19,315 nt of DNA, taken from assembly GCA_964405405.1 (NCBI GenBank), contig CAYONT010000037.1, forward strand, positions 1 to 19,315. Direction: 5' to 3'. The position numbers and the translations under genes are program-made. A model generated the notes under the pieces. The model worked only from the letters and a program-made list of their open reading frames with translations. It had not been told where the DNA came from and searched no databases. Source of the stretch: CAMCYM01 sp964405405. GTDB lineage: Bacteria > Bacteroidota > Bacteroidia > Flavobacteriales_D > Sanyastnellaceae. This document shows positions 6,228-15,738 of the stretch, one piece after another (within the stretch, counting starts at the first letter, position 1; each line of letters opens with the position of its first letter).

Positions 6228-7286
6228 TCAGGTGTGGCGCCGGACTTCAGCGCGGGCGAGGCGTTCGTTCATCACGGCTCCCAGGCCGTCGTCCGGCAAA
6301 CGCTGGGCCACCAGCCAATCGAGGTCCTGGCCATCGAGGTCGATGAGGGCGCCATAGAATGCCTTGGCCGCCTCGGCGAGGTCGCCCCGGGGGGACAGCC
6401 GGAGGGCAGTGGGGCCCTCGAGAACCCCGGTGGGCAGGGAGGTGAACCCGAGCCAGCCGACGCGCGCTCCCGCGGGCAAGACCGCCAAGGCCGGGTCGTC
6501 CCAGCCCTCGACCACCAGCAACGGGGTATGGGGGCTGTAGTGGAGCGCGAGCTGGCCGGGAGCCACCTGGGCGACGGCGGCATCGCCGGGCTGCGCGCCC
6601 GGAGCGGGGGCGGAACCCGGAGCGGGGGTGGCGCCCGGAGCGGGGGCGGTGTGCAGGCGCACCGACACGCCCAGCCGTTCCGCGATCGCGGCGGGCGGCA
6701 GGGCCCCCAGTCGGTAGACCACCACCTCCTCCTCGCCACCGGGCCCCGGTTCAACCCCCACCACCGTGCTCTCCAGACCCCGGCCGCAAGGCCCACCGTC
6801 CAAGATGCCTGCGATGCGATCGCCCAACTGCGCCTGCACATGCTCCGCCCGGGTGGGACTGACGTACCCAAACGGATTCGCACTCGGCGCCGCCAGCGGA
6901 AAATCCAGCGAACCAAGCAGCGCCAGCGCCATCGGATGGTCCGGCATCCGCACCCCCACCCGGGCGAGCCCCGCCGTCACCGCATCCGGCACCCCCGGTG
7001 CGCGCTCCAGCAACAACGTCAACGGCCCCGGCCAGAAAGCCGCCATCAGCCGCCGCGCCAGCGGAGGCACCTCCCGCACAAGCCCCGCCACCGCATCGAC
7101 CGAACCCACGTGCAAGATGAGCGGATTCGTGGGGGGACGGCCCTTTGTTTGAAAGATTTGGCCTACCACATCCGCATTCAGGCCGTTGCAGGCCAAACCA
7201 TACACCGTCTCAGTCGGAATCGCCACCAACCCCCCCGCACGAAGCCATTCCGCCGCTTGCTGTATGTCCTTCGTTACCTGCGCCAT
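6228..7286 (-). CDS. sua5: Threonylcarbamoyl-AMP synthase, long Sua5 form
   Basis: A 352-residue cytoplasmic enzyme that makes threonylcarbamoyl-AMP from threonine, bicarbonate and ATP for tRNA t6A37 modification. The YrdC domain (about 1-205) carries PTETVYGL at 24-31, KGRPPTNPL at 48-56, SAN at 135-137 and ESTVV at 172-176. A Pro-Ala-Gly linker (about 214-234) joins it to the Sua5 domain, where APGQLALHYSPHTPL is the usual boundary motif. All expected motifs are present. The start ATG at 7286 overlaps the ATPase stop by 13 bases, so translation is probably coupled. Sua5 is a core gene, and its place behind a metal-efflux series is probably genomic convenience rather than shared function. 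Confidence 0.95.
   Translation of the reverse strand: MAQVTKDIQQAAEWLRAGGLVAIPTETVYGLACNGLNADVVGQIFQTKGRPPTNPLILHVGSVDAVAGLVREVPPLARRLMAAFWPGPLTLLLERAPGVPDAVTAGLARVGVRMPDHPMALALLGSLDFPLAAPSANPFGYVSPTRAEHVQAQLGDRIAGILDGGPCGRGLESTVVGVEPGPGGEEEVVVYRLGALPPAAIAERLGVSVRLHTAPAPGATPAPGSAPAPGAQPGDAAVAQVAPGQLALHYSPHTPLLVVEGWDDPALAVLPAGARVGWLGFTSLPTGVLEGPTALRLSPRGDLAEAAKAFYGALIDLDGQDLDWLVAQRLPDDGLGAVMNERLARAEVRRHT
6601..6650 (-). repeat. 18-base tandem repeat in the Sua5 linker
   Basis: Nearly three copies of an 18-base unit beginning GGAGCGGGGG (6601-6618, 6619-6636, 6637-6650). They encode the repeated APAPG-type linker between the two Sua5 domains. This is an in-frame minisatellite that could vary in copy number between strains without harming the enzyme. 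Confidence 0.75.
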
Positions 7287-9709
7287 GGCCCAAAGGTCGC
7301 TCCGTTTCGGCGGTTCCCCATGCGGCCCAGGGCACGGATTGCATCAACGGCCACAGCGCCCAGAAGGCCTGCCGCGACCGCAGTTCCCGCAGCAGTCAGC
7401 GACAACGGGGCGAAGGCAAACAAACTCCGCAATCCCGGCACGGCGATGCAGCCTGCGGCCACTCCCCAGGGCACCACCACAGCCCACCCCATTGCGGGGT
7501 TGCCCTGCCAACGTCCCGCCCGGTGCGCCCAAGCGAGGCCGCCCTGCGCCACGACCAAAGCCAGGAACCCCACGGTCCGCATGCCGTCGGGCCCCAGCCC
7601 CTGCATGGCCAGCATCGCAGCGGTGCAAGCGGCCGCCACCGCAAGCCCACGCAGTACCGCGGTTCCGAGCAGAGCGCCGCCCAGCAAGGGCAAGGTCGCC
7701 GAAGTGGGCCGGGCCACTTCCCGGTCGTCCACCGGCTCGCGCTCAAAAGCCAGGGAACAAGTGGGCCCCATCACGAGCTCCAGAAAAACGACGTGCAACG
7801 GGGCCAGCAGCATGGCCGGCAGCAGGGGCAGGAACGACGGCAACAGCACCAGCACGATGATGGGGACGTGGATGGCCACGATGTACCCCAAGGCCTTCCG
7901 AAGGTTCACCTGGATGCGCCGGCCGATGAAGACGGCGGGCACGAGGGTGCCGAGGTCGTCCTCGGTCAAGACCAAACCCGCCGCCCCCTGGGCCACCTCG
8001 GTCCCCCGGCGTCCGAGCGCGATGCCGATGGCGGCCGCCTTCAAGGCCGGGGCGTCGTTGACCCCGTCGCCCGTCATGGCCACCACCTCGCCCGCAGCTG
8101 AAAGGGCTTGGACGATTTCGAGTTTGGCCTCGGGGCGGATGCGGGCAAAGACGTCCACCTCCCGGACGGCGCGCAGCCGCTCCTCGGACGAGGCTGCGGC
8201 CCATTCGACCCCGGTCACCACCCGATGGGCCGGCATGCCCACGGCCCGAGCGACGGCCCGCGCCGTCTCCGGTGCATCCCCGGTGACCATGACGGTCCGC
8301 AGCCCGGCGGCCCGCACTCGGCCCAACGCGGCCGGGATGCCCGGTGCGACGGGGTCCTCAAAGGCCACCAGGCCCACCCACTCCCAAGGCAGGTCCGCCT
8401 GGCGGGCCGGGCGCTCGGGCCCCGCCCCCACCGCCCGAGCCACCCCCAAAACCCGCAATCCCACCTGCGACATCGCCAGCACCTGCGACTGCGCCAGGGC
8501 CCGCACCGCCGCCGACCCCGGTCCCTCCCCGCACAACGCCAGCACCCCCTCCGGTGCCCCCTTGCACGCCCACTGCAGCCCCCCATCGGCCGCCACAAAC
8601 CCATGCGACATCGTGGGCGGATTCCCCTCCAAAGGGAATTCGTGCACCAGCTTCACCCCTGCCCAAGCGTCACCACCCGGGGCCCACGCCGCGTGCAGCG
8701 AGCGCTCCATCGGGTCGAAAGGCACCGGCTCGCTCGCCCGAACCGCCCATTCGAGCGCAGAAACTCCCGCCACGGCGTCCACCACCTGTTTCAGCGCCAT
8801 TTCATTGAGCGTCAGGGTCCCCGTCTTGTCCACCGCCAACACCGTGGCACTGCCCAGGGTCTCCACCGTCGCGGGGGTCCGGGCGATGATGCCCTGTTGC
8901 AACAGCCGGTATGCGCCCAGCGCGAGGAAGGTAGAAAGCGCCACCGGAATCTCCTCCGGCACCAGGGACATCGCCAGCGTTAGCCCGCGCAGCAACCCCG
9001 TCAGCACACTGCCTGTGGCCCAGGCATGGCCCGCCCAAACCGCCAAAAAAGCCACCGCCCCCCCCAACAGCATGCCCCGCACAAAACGCTTGACCTGCCG
9101 CCGAATCGGAGTCTGCTCCTGGCCGGTTGCAGCCACCAACGCGCCGATGCCCGCCAGAGCGGTTTGAGGCCCGACAGCGGTGACCCGCAGCCAACCACAT
9201 CCCCGAACCACCGATGTACCCGCCAGCAACGGGTCCCCGATGCGTTTGTCCACCGACACCGACTCACCGGTCAGGATGGCCTCTTGCACCGACAAATCGA
9301 CCGCATCTTCTGCAATCCCATCCGCTGGAAGGGTGGTCCCTTCCTCACAAACCACACAATCGCCCACCACAACTTCCTCGGCGGGAAGTTCCACCTGCAA
9401 CCCATCCCGCAGGACCAGGGCCTTTCGGGCACTGACCCGCGACAAGGCAGCCATGGCCCGGTTGCTCCGCAGATTGCCCCAGCCATCGATGGCCGCCACA
9501 GCGCACAGCGCCCCCGCCATCGTCCAAGCCTCGGTCTGCGCTCCCAACAGGGCGTAGACCCCTGCTGTGCCCAGCAGGATCAGGAACATCGGTTCCGTGA
9601 CCACATGCCACAACGGCAACAGGGCTCGGCCCCGGGCACGGGGAACGCGGTTGGGGCCATGCTGTGCACGGCTGGCCGCCGCCTGTTCAGAGGTCAATCC
9701 CGGTCCCAT
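7274..9709 (-). CDS. P2-like P-type cation-transporting ATPase
   Basis: An 811-residue membrane pump. Motifs in order: N-terminal cation-ATPase domain with GPNRVP near 18-23, TGES at 147-150 (actuator), PEEIP at 251-255 in M4, DKTGTLT at 294-300 with phosphorylated Asp294, KGAPE at 383-387 (nucleotide binding), TGD at 476-478 and GDGVNDAPALK at 547-557 (hinge). There are four spans before and about six after the cytoplasmic domains. It lacks the CPC motif and Cys-rich N-domain of heavy-metal P1B pumps, so a Ca2+/Mn2+-like or unknown ion is more likely than copper. M6 reads ELVMGPTCS (644-652), where related pumps as I recall them have an Asp in place of the Gly. The start at 9709 gives a complete N-terminus. 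The gene follows the RND pump (gap between) and overlaps Sua5 by 13 bases. Confidence 0.9.
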   Translation of the reverse strand: MGPGLTSEQAAASRAQHGPNRVPRARGRALLPLWHVVTEPMFLILLGTAGVYALLGAQTEAWTMAGALCAVAAIDGWGNLRSNRAMAALSRVSARKALVLRDGLQVELPAEEVVVGDCVVCEEGTTLPADGIAEDAVDLSVQEAILTGESVSVDKRIGDPLLAGTSVVRGCGWLRVTAVGPQTALAGIGALVAATGQEQTPIRRQVKRFVRGMLLGGAVAFLAVWAGHAWATGSVLTGLLRGLTLAMSLVPEEIPVALSTFLALGAYRLLQQGIIARTPATVETLGSATVLAVDKTGTLTLNEMALKQVVDAVAGVSALEWAVRASEPVPFDPMERSLHAAWAPGGDAWAGVKLVHEFPLEGNPPTMSHGFVAADGGLQWACKGAPEGVLALCGEGPGSAAVRALAQSQVLAMSQVGLRVLGVARAVGAGPERPARQADLPWEWVGLVAFEDPVAPGIPAALGRVRAAGLRTVMVTGDAPETARAVARAVGMPAHRVVTGVEWAAASSEERLRAVREVDVFARIRPEAKLEIVQALSAAGEVVAMTGDGVNDAPALKAAAIGIALGRRGTEVAQGAAGLVLTEDDLGTLVPAVFIGRRIQVNLRKALGYIVAIHVPIIVLVLLPSFLPLLPAMLLAPLHVVFLELVMGPTCSLAFEREPVDDREVARPTSATLPLLGGALLGTAVLRGLAVAAACTAAMLAMQGLGPDGMRTVGFLALVVAQGGLAWAHRAGRWQGNPAMGWAVVVPWGVAAGCIAVPGLRSLFAFAPLSLTAAGTAVAAGLLGAVAVDAIRALGRMGNRRNGATFGPWRR

Positions 9710-9737
9710 GGGCGCAAGTTAGTCCGCCGCCGGTCCC

Positions 9738-9837
9738 NNNNNNNNNNNNNNNNNNNNNNNNNNNNNNNNNNNNNNNNNNNNNNNNNNNNNNNNNNNNNNN
9801 NNNNNNNNNNNNNNNNNNNNNNNNNNNNNNNNNNNNN
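9738..9837. other. Assembly gap (100 N)
   Basis: Exactly 100 undetermined bases, a placeholder length. The gap hides the last residues and the stop of the RND pump gene and part of its spacer to the ATPase gene. The 28 known bases between it and the ATPase start contain no clear ribosome binding site. Confidence 0.98.
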
Positions 9838-12800
9838 CCCCGGCCCATCGGCCGGAAACGACACCATTGTACACACGGCCGGCACCACAAACAAGTTCAG
9901 GAACGTCGACGTCAGCAACCCCCCCAAGATGACCACCGCCATCGGACTCTGGATTTCATTCCCCGCCGCCTCCCCGTTGATGGCCAAGGGAACCAAAGCC
10001 AGGGCCGTCGCCAAGGCCGTCATCAAAATCGGGTTCAACCGGTCCCGGGCCCCTTGCAGCAGCAACGCCTGACCTTGCAGCCCAGCCCGACCCAAATCTT
10101 GGTAACGGGAAACCAGCAGAATGCCGTTCCGAGTGGAGATGCCGAAGAGGCTCAGAAAACCGATGATCGATGCAATGCTCACCACACCGGTCGTCATTCC
10201 CACTGCCGCTATGCCCCCCATCAAACCCAACGGCAGGTTCACCAGCACAATGGCCGCCAGCGCCGCCCGTTTGAACTCCCATTGCAACAACAAGAAAATC
10301 ACCACAATGGCACACAAACCGGACAACAGCAGCAAGCCCGTCGCGCGCTGGGCACTTTCAAACTGCCCACCGAGGTCCACCCGGTATCCATCCGGCAACG
10401 GAACCTCTGCATCCAGTCGCTGGCGGATGTCTTGCACCACACTCCCCAAATCCCGCCCTTCGACATTCACCGCGATCACCGCCTTGCGTTCCACCTGTTC
10501 CCGCGAAATCTGAAACGCCGTCGCCGCACTCGTGACCTCCGCCACCTCCGTCAGGGGCACCTGTCCCCCGTTGGGCAGCGGCACCGAGCGTTGGCGGATG
10601 GCCTCCAGGCTGCCGCGGTAAGCCGGGGCAAGGCGCACGACGATGTCTGAACGTTGTCGGCTGTTGAGCTGGATTTGGCCTACATGCACCCCACCGAGCG
10701 CTTCCTCGACGAAGTGGTTCAGGTCCTCGACCGTCAGACCGTGGGCCGCCAGCAAGGCGCGGCGCGGCACGATGCGCAGCTCAGGCACCTCCGTCATGGG
10801 CTCCGGAGCCACGTCCACACAACCCGGAATGCCCTCGAGCACGGTCTGGGCTTCCCGGCTCAACCGCTGCAGTTCCCCGAGGTCATCCCCGAAGATTTTC
10901 ACCGCCACAGCGGCCCGGGTCCCACTCAACATGTGGTCGATGCGGTGGGCAATGGGCTGTCCCACGCTCACATTCACGCCCGGCAGGGAGGCCAAACCCG
11001 TTCGCACCCGCTCCAAAAATGCCCCGCGGTCGCCCGCGACCAGGTGGAAGGGTGCATCGATTTCCGAGGCGTTGACGTCCTGGGCATGTTCGTCCAGCTC
11101 CGCCCGACCGGTCCGCCGGGTCACCACATCGATCTCGGGCATGTCCAGCAGGATCTGCTCGGCCTGGCGGCCCACCCGTTCGCTCTCTGCGATGGACATG
11201 CCCGGCGGTCCCACCAAGCTGATGACCAGGGAGCCCTCGTTGAAGGCCGGCAAAAAGGCCCGCCCCAATCCCGCGGCCCACCAGGCACTCCCCAGCAACA
11301 ACGTGGCCGCCACCGCGAGCGTGGCACGCGGCCACCGCAACACGGGCGCCAACCCCCTCACGTACACCGCCGCCAACCACCGTTCCATCCGGGTCCCCTC
11401 GGCGTGCCCCGCCGACGCCCCGTCCAACCACCACGCGCACAGCACGGGCGTGAGGGTCATCGCCACCACGAGCGAGGCCAGCACCGAAGTCATGAAGGCG
11501 ATGCCCAACGGCTTCAGCAGCCGACCCTCCATGCCCCCCAGGAAAAACAGCGGCACAAAAGACACCAAGATGATGAGCGTAGCCACCCAAATCGAGCTGC
11601 GAATCTCCATCGAAGCGTCGCGCACCACCTCCACCACCGGCCGTCGCTCCCCCTCGGGCAGCAGCCGGTTGCTCCGCAGCCGCCGGAACACATTCTCCAC
11701 ATCGATGATCGCGTCATCCACCAGCGCCCCGATGGCGATGGCCATGCCCCCCAAGCTCATGGTGTTGATTCCGTAGCCCAAACCATTCAAAACCAACACA
11801 CTAACCACGAGCGAAACCGGAATGGCGAGCAACGAGATGACGGTGGTCCGCAGGTTCATCAAGAACACCAACAGCACCACCACCACGAAGAAGGCGCCTT
11901 CGACCAAGGTCCGCTTGAGGTTCGAGATGGACACCTCAATGAAGTCGGACTGCCGGAACACATCGGAGCGCAACTGGACCCCGCCGGGGAGGGTGGCATG
12001 CAATTCCTCCACGGCCGCGTCCAGCCGGCGCGTCAGTTCCAGGGTGTTGACGTCGGGCTGCTTGGAGACGGTCATCACCACGGCGGGGCGGGCGTTGCAG
12101 GACCCGATGCCGATGGGGTCCGCCGCTGCCCAAGTCACCTCGGCGACGTCCCGGATGCGCCAGGGGGTTCCGGGGATAACCGCCCCTTCCAGGTCGGAAG
12201 CGGCCTGCAACCGTCCCGAGGCCTGGATGAGATAGCGGTTGCCGAAGTCCTCCACGGTGCCACCGCCTGCCCCGCCGGCCGCGGCCCGGACCGCGTCGCG
12301 GACCTGGGAAAACGAAAGGCCGGCGTGGGAGAGCTTGAGGGGGTCGGTTTGGACTTGCAACTGGCCCACAGCCCCGCCCAACACAGCGACATTCGCCACG
12401 CCCCCCAACCCCATGAGCCGGGGCCTGATCTGCCAATCCGCCAAGGCCCGCAGGCCCTGCGCGTCCACCGAATCGGACTGCAGGGTGAGCAAGAGGATTT
12501 CGCCCATCATGGACGAAATCGGCGCCAACGTGGGTTCCCCCACCCCCTCGGGCAGCTGATTCCGAACCAAGAGCAGGCGCTCATTGACGAGCTGCCGGGC
12601 CCGGTAGGCATCGGTCTCCCAGTCAAACTCTACCCAAACGATGGAGATGCCCCCTGCCGATGAGGAACGGATCCGGCGCACCCCAGCCGCCCCGTTCAAT
12701 GCAGATTCAATGGGCAAGGTCACCCGCCGCTCCACCTCCAAGGCACTCCAGCCGTGCGCCTCGGTCATCACGGTGACGGTGGGCGCGGTCAAATCCGGAA

Positions 12801-12915
12801 ACACGTCGATCTGCATGTTGCGCAGGACGCCCGCGCCCACCAGCAGCAAGACCACTGTCCCCGCGAGCACAGCCAACCGGTTGTGCAGCGAAAAAACCAA
12901 GATTCTCTGCAACAT
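9838..12915 (-). CDS. CusA/CzcA-like heavy-metal RND efflux pump, C-terminus in gap
   Basis: The inner-membrane, proton-driven pump of a tripartite metal exporter. About 1026 residues are visible and only a short C-terminal tail is missing. QIDVFPDLTAPTV (35-47) and LPIESALNG are hallmarks of the heavy-metal RND family. Transmembrane helix 4 has AIGALVDDAIIDVEN at 394-408, with Asp400, Asp401 and Asp405 as candidate proton-relay residues. This paired-Asp form differs from copper-type CusA (one Asp) and, from memory, is closest to the class called HME5. The segment equivalent to the copper-binding Met region of E. coli CusA reads EGSLVISLVGPPG without that Met, which argues against copper or silver. 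The start is 4 bases after the adaptor stop. Periplasmic loops and both sets of six spans are intact. Confidence 0.93.
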
Positions 12916-12919
12916 GGGT

Positions 12920-14342
12920 TCAGTGGCTGTGGCCGTGGGCCGGTGTAGATCCTGCCATGGACACCATCCGGATGGCGTAAGCCCCTTCGGTCACAATGCG
13001 CTCCCCGGGGGCGAGGCCCCGCAGGATTTCTGCTTTGCCCGCGGCTTGACGGCCCACCTGCACGGTGCGCAGGGAATAGGATTCCCCGCCGGTCGCCACA
13101 GCGACTTGGAAGGAGCCATATTGCTCCAACAGGGCCGATTGTGGCACCGCACAGGCGACGGGCGCGGCATCGAGCTGGAGCTGTACCTGGGCAAATCCGC
13201 CGCTGGCGCTGCGGACACCGCTGGCCCCGCTGGCGCCGCTGGTGCCGCTGGCGCCGGGGACCTCCCAGAAGGTGGGCACAAAGCCCGACGCCGCCTCCAC
13301 ACCCATCGACACCCCATGCGCCTCTACCCAGCGTCCAGAGGGTTCTTCCACCCAAGCCCTGGGTCCGCGCTGCAAAGCGGGCAGCGCCGATACCGGCACC
13401 GGAACCTCGAGCAGGGCTGCCACACCGTCCGACAGGGTGACCAAGACGTCCCCCGACTCCACCCACTGGCCGGGCTGGACATGGACGGTCCGGACCTTGC
13501 CCCCAGCTCGCACTGCCACGGGTGTCCCCGATGTGCCCGGCCGGAACGGTTCCAGCCTGCGCAGCGATTGTTGGGCCAAATTCCGACGCAACCGAGCCTC
13601 CTCCCACTCGGCGCGCGTGGCCGTGCCGCGCTCGACCAAGGGTTCCAGCCGCTGGAAAGCGGCCTCGGCAACCTGGTACTCCTCGTTGGCTTGGGCCCAT
13701 CGGGCATCGATGCCGGTTGGGTCGGTGGACTGGGGGCGCACGTGCAGGAGAACGGTGCCGGGTCGAACGGTGGTCCCAGGCAACAACGATGCCCCATCGG
13801 TGGCCACCGTCCCGGAAACCGGTGCCACCAGCTGGACCACGTGCCCGGGGGCCTCCCGCCAGGTGCCCGCCAGCGGCAAGCCCTGGTACACGGTGTCCGG
13901 ACCGGCAACCCCCAGTCCGAAGGGCATCGCCCAGGCCGCCTCTTTCGACAAGACGACTTCCGCCTCGGGCACCTCCGCGTGCAGGGCCCGCTCGGCATCC
14001 CCATAGACTTGCAGCAGTCCAGCATCCACTTCCTGTCCCCCCCAACGGATGCGGATGCGCCAAGCCCCTGCACGCTCCGCGGTCCAACCCCCTTTCCAAA
14101 TCCCGGCCTGGGCGACTGACCCGGGTACCGGCTCCACCTGGCCATCTGCGGCCACGAGCGCCAGCTCCAACCCGTGCAACGCCGCCGAATCCACCGGGAC
14201 GTGCGGGGCAAGGGTCGCCACGTGCACGGCGATAGACACCTCCTCGCCCACCGCTGGCACCGCAAAGTCCACGAAGAACTCATGCTCCCCACTCCAAACC
14301 GAAAGGCCCTGCCGAGGCCGCTCGTCGTGGCCGTGGTCATGC
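12920..14342 (-). CDS. CusB-type periplasmic adaptor (membrane fusion protein), N-terminus in gap
   Basis: Links the RND pump to the outer-membrane channel. About 473 residues are visible, and the start and signal are lost in the gap at 14343-14442. The visible part begins HDHGHDE, the end of a His-rich lead. A beta domain with FFVDFAVPAVGEE and HVATLAPHVPV resembles the N-terminal extension of Bacteroidota CusB-like adaptors. The barrel/lipoyl and hairpin regions follow (LVAPVSGTVATDGASLLPG; a coiled coil around DARWAQANEEYQVAEAAF; then VHVQPGQWVESGDVLVTL). The C-terminus has LAPGERIVTEGAYAIR and ends AHGHSH. His at both ends suggests metal handling in the periplasm. An unusual Gly-Ala-Ser repeat lies in the membrane-proximal part. 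Confidence 0.88.
13202..13255 (-). repeat. 9-base tandem repeat encoding Gly-Ala-Ser units in the adaptor
   Basis: Six in-frame copies of a 9-base unit close to GCTGGCGCC on the + strand. They translate as GAS, GTS, GAS, GAS, GVR, SAS and form a flexible insert (GASGTSGASGASGVR) in the adaptor just after FWEVP. The insert is probably a surface loop and a replication-slippage hotspot. Confidence 0.75.
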
Positions 14343-14442
14343 NNNNNNNNNNNNNNNNNNNNNNNNNNNNNNNNNNNNNNNNNNNNNNNNNNNNNNNNNN
14401 NNNNNNNNNNNNNNNNNNNNNNNNNNNNNNNNNNNNNNNNNN
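14343..14442. other. Assembly gap (100 N)
   Basis: Exactly 100 undetermined bases, a placeholder length. It removes the C-terminus of the outer-membrane channel protein, the gene boundary, and the signal peptide and His-rich start of the adaptor. Confidence 0.98.
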
Positions 14443-15665
14443 AGGTCCACATCGAGTTGAATGAGGGCGTCTTCTAGCGACCGGCGGGCTTCCAAAGCGG
14501 TCCAAAACGCGGGAAAGGAGATGCTACCTGCCCGCAAGGCTGCATCCAAGGCTTCTTCGGTTCCGTCAGCGTCGAGCTGGCGGGCGAGTTCGTTGCGCGT
14601 CGCACGCAGGGTCTCGTAGGCACGCAGGTCCCGCTGACGACCTTCCACCAGGGCCCGCCGGGTGGCTTCCCACCGGTCCTGGGCCTGCAACTGGGCGATG
14701 GCGGCCTGCTCCACGCCGGCCTTCCTGCCGGCCAATGGCACCACCACACCCGCCATCGCCCCGCGGTACATGGCCCCGGGGACGCCCTGCTGGTTCCAGC
14801 CCAGTTCCCATTGGGGCAGGGCGGCTCGTTGTTGCCAGTCCCGCTCGTGCTCGGCCGTCCGCAGTGCGGAGGCGGCGGCTTCCCACCGGGCATCCACCTG
14901 GGCCCACGCCGCCGCCGAGTCGGGCAGGGGAACCGGTCCATCGGCCCAGCTGCGCTCGGGCAGTTCCACCTGCCCCCAATCGGCATAGGCCGCCCCCCCG
15001 AGCGAGCGCAGCGCGGACATGGACCGCTCCCACGCCGCCGTCAACCGGTCCACCTCGAGCGAAGCCTGGGCCTCCTGGAATGCGGCGGCGGTCGCTACGG
15101 GCCGGGTCTCCAGACCCGCCTCGGCTCGGTCGGCGTACCATTGGGCCCATCGGCGCGCCCCGGCCCATCGGTTCCGGGCCTGCTCCAATTGACGCTGGAG
15201 TCCCCAGGCGAGGATGGCTTGGTCCCAGGTTTGGACTGCAAATGCTTGCAAGTAAACCTGGACCTCCGCCTCCGACCCCTCGACCGTCGCTTCCCGCAAT
15301 TCCGTTCGAATCCGACCCCCTCCGGGCATCCACCCAGACTGGGACACCTCCCACTCGTGGTAGCGGTCTCCGATGTCGGACTGCGGTAGGTAGTACCCCT
15401 TCGCCGAAGTCGGCGCCCAGCGCGTCCGCTCCGTGACCTGGGCACGCATCCGCTCCGCCTCTCGACCCATGGCCAACGCCTCAGGATGCGTCGCCAACAT
15501 CGCACGGATCAACCCATCCACATCCCGCTCACCGTCCGTTTGCTCTACCGGCTGCTGTGCCGCGGATTGCGGGAACCACCCCGCCGGGCCCGACCAGGCC
15601 CAACATCCCAAGAAGCAAACGACCCAGCGCTTGCCCCTCCTCTTTAATTTGTATCGCATTTTCAT
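14443..15665 (-). CDS. TolC/CusC-family outer-membrane efflux protein, C-terminus in gap
   Basis: The outer-membrane channel of the tripartite exporter. 407 residues are visible from ATG 15665. The N-terminus is basic (MKMRYKLKRRGKRW) and followed by a short hydrophobic stretch, as in a signal peptide, with likely cleavage near SAAQQ. The rest is dominated by long Ala/Arg/Glu-rich helices (QLEQARNRWAGARRWAQW; AEAGLETRPVATAAAFQEAQ) of the paired coiled-coil type. The GVVVPLAGRKAGVEQAAIAQLQAQ segment is the usual junction between the beta-barrel strand and second helical repeat. EALDAALRAGSISFPAFW near the end is also typical. Two adjacent ATGs (15665, 15659) are possible starts. Gene order places it first of the three efflux components. 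Confidence 0.88.
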
Positions 15666-15710
15666 ATTCTGGAAATGAAACCATGGGACACACCAATTGT
15701 GCCCGACTGC

Positions 15711-15726
15711 CCAGGCTCTTGCCTGG
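15711..15726. repeat. Small hairpin in the spacer before the TolC-like gene
   Basis: CCAGGC at 15711-15716 pairs with GCCTGG at 15721-15726 around a TCTT loop, in the 73-base spacer after the His-rich gene. There is no T-run on the transcribed strand. It may be an mRNA processing or stability structure inside the operon. Confidence 0.35.
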
Positions 15727-15738
15727 CGCGTTCAAGGT

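Noticed and set aside
6204..9167. A very long + strand open frame opposite Sua5 and the ATPase
   Set aside because: It is antisense to two clear enzymes with intact motifs, its protein is Pro/Arg/Ser-rich without any domain, and long antisense frames are expected in GC-rich genes.
7274..9709. Copper-exporting P1B ATPase (CopA) as partner of the RND pump
   Set aside because: No CPC motif in the M4-equivalent helix and no CxxC metal domain; the pump has PEEIP and a P2-like N-terminus.
9694..9737. Open frame past the gap that would end the RND pump in DRRRTNLRPWDRD
   Set aside because: The frame after 100 placeholder bases is arbitrary; the true stop of the pump lies in or near the gap.
10654..12663. 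Long + strand open frame opposite the RND pump
   Set aside because: His/Gln/Arg-rich nonsense composition and fully antisense to a conserved pump gene.
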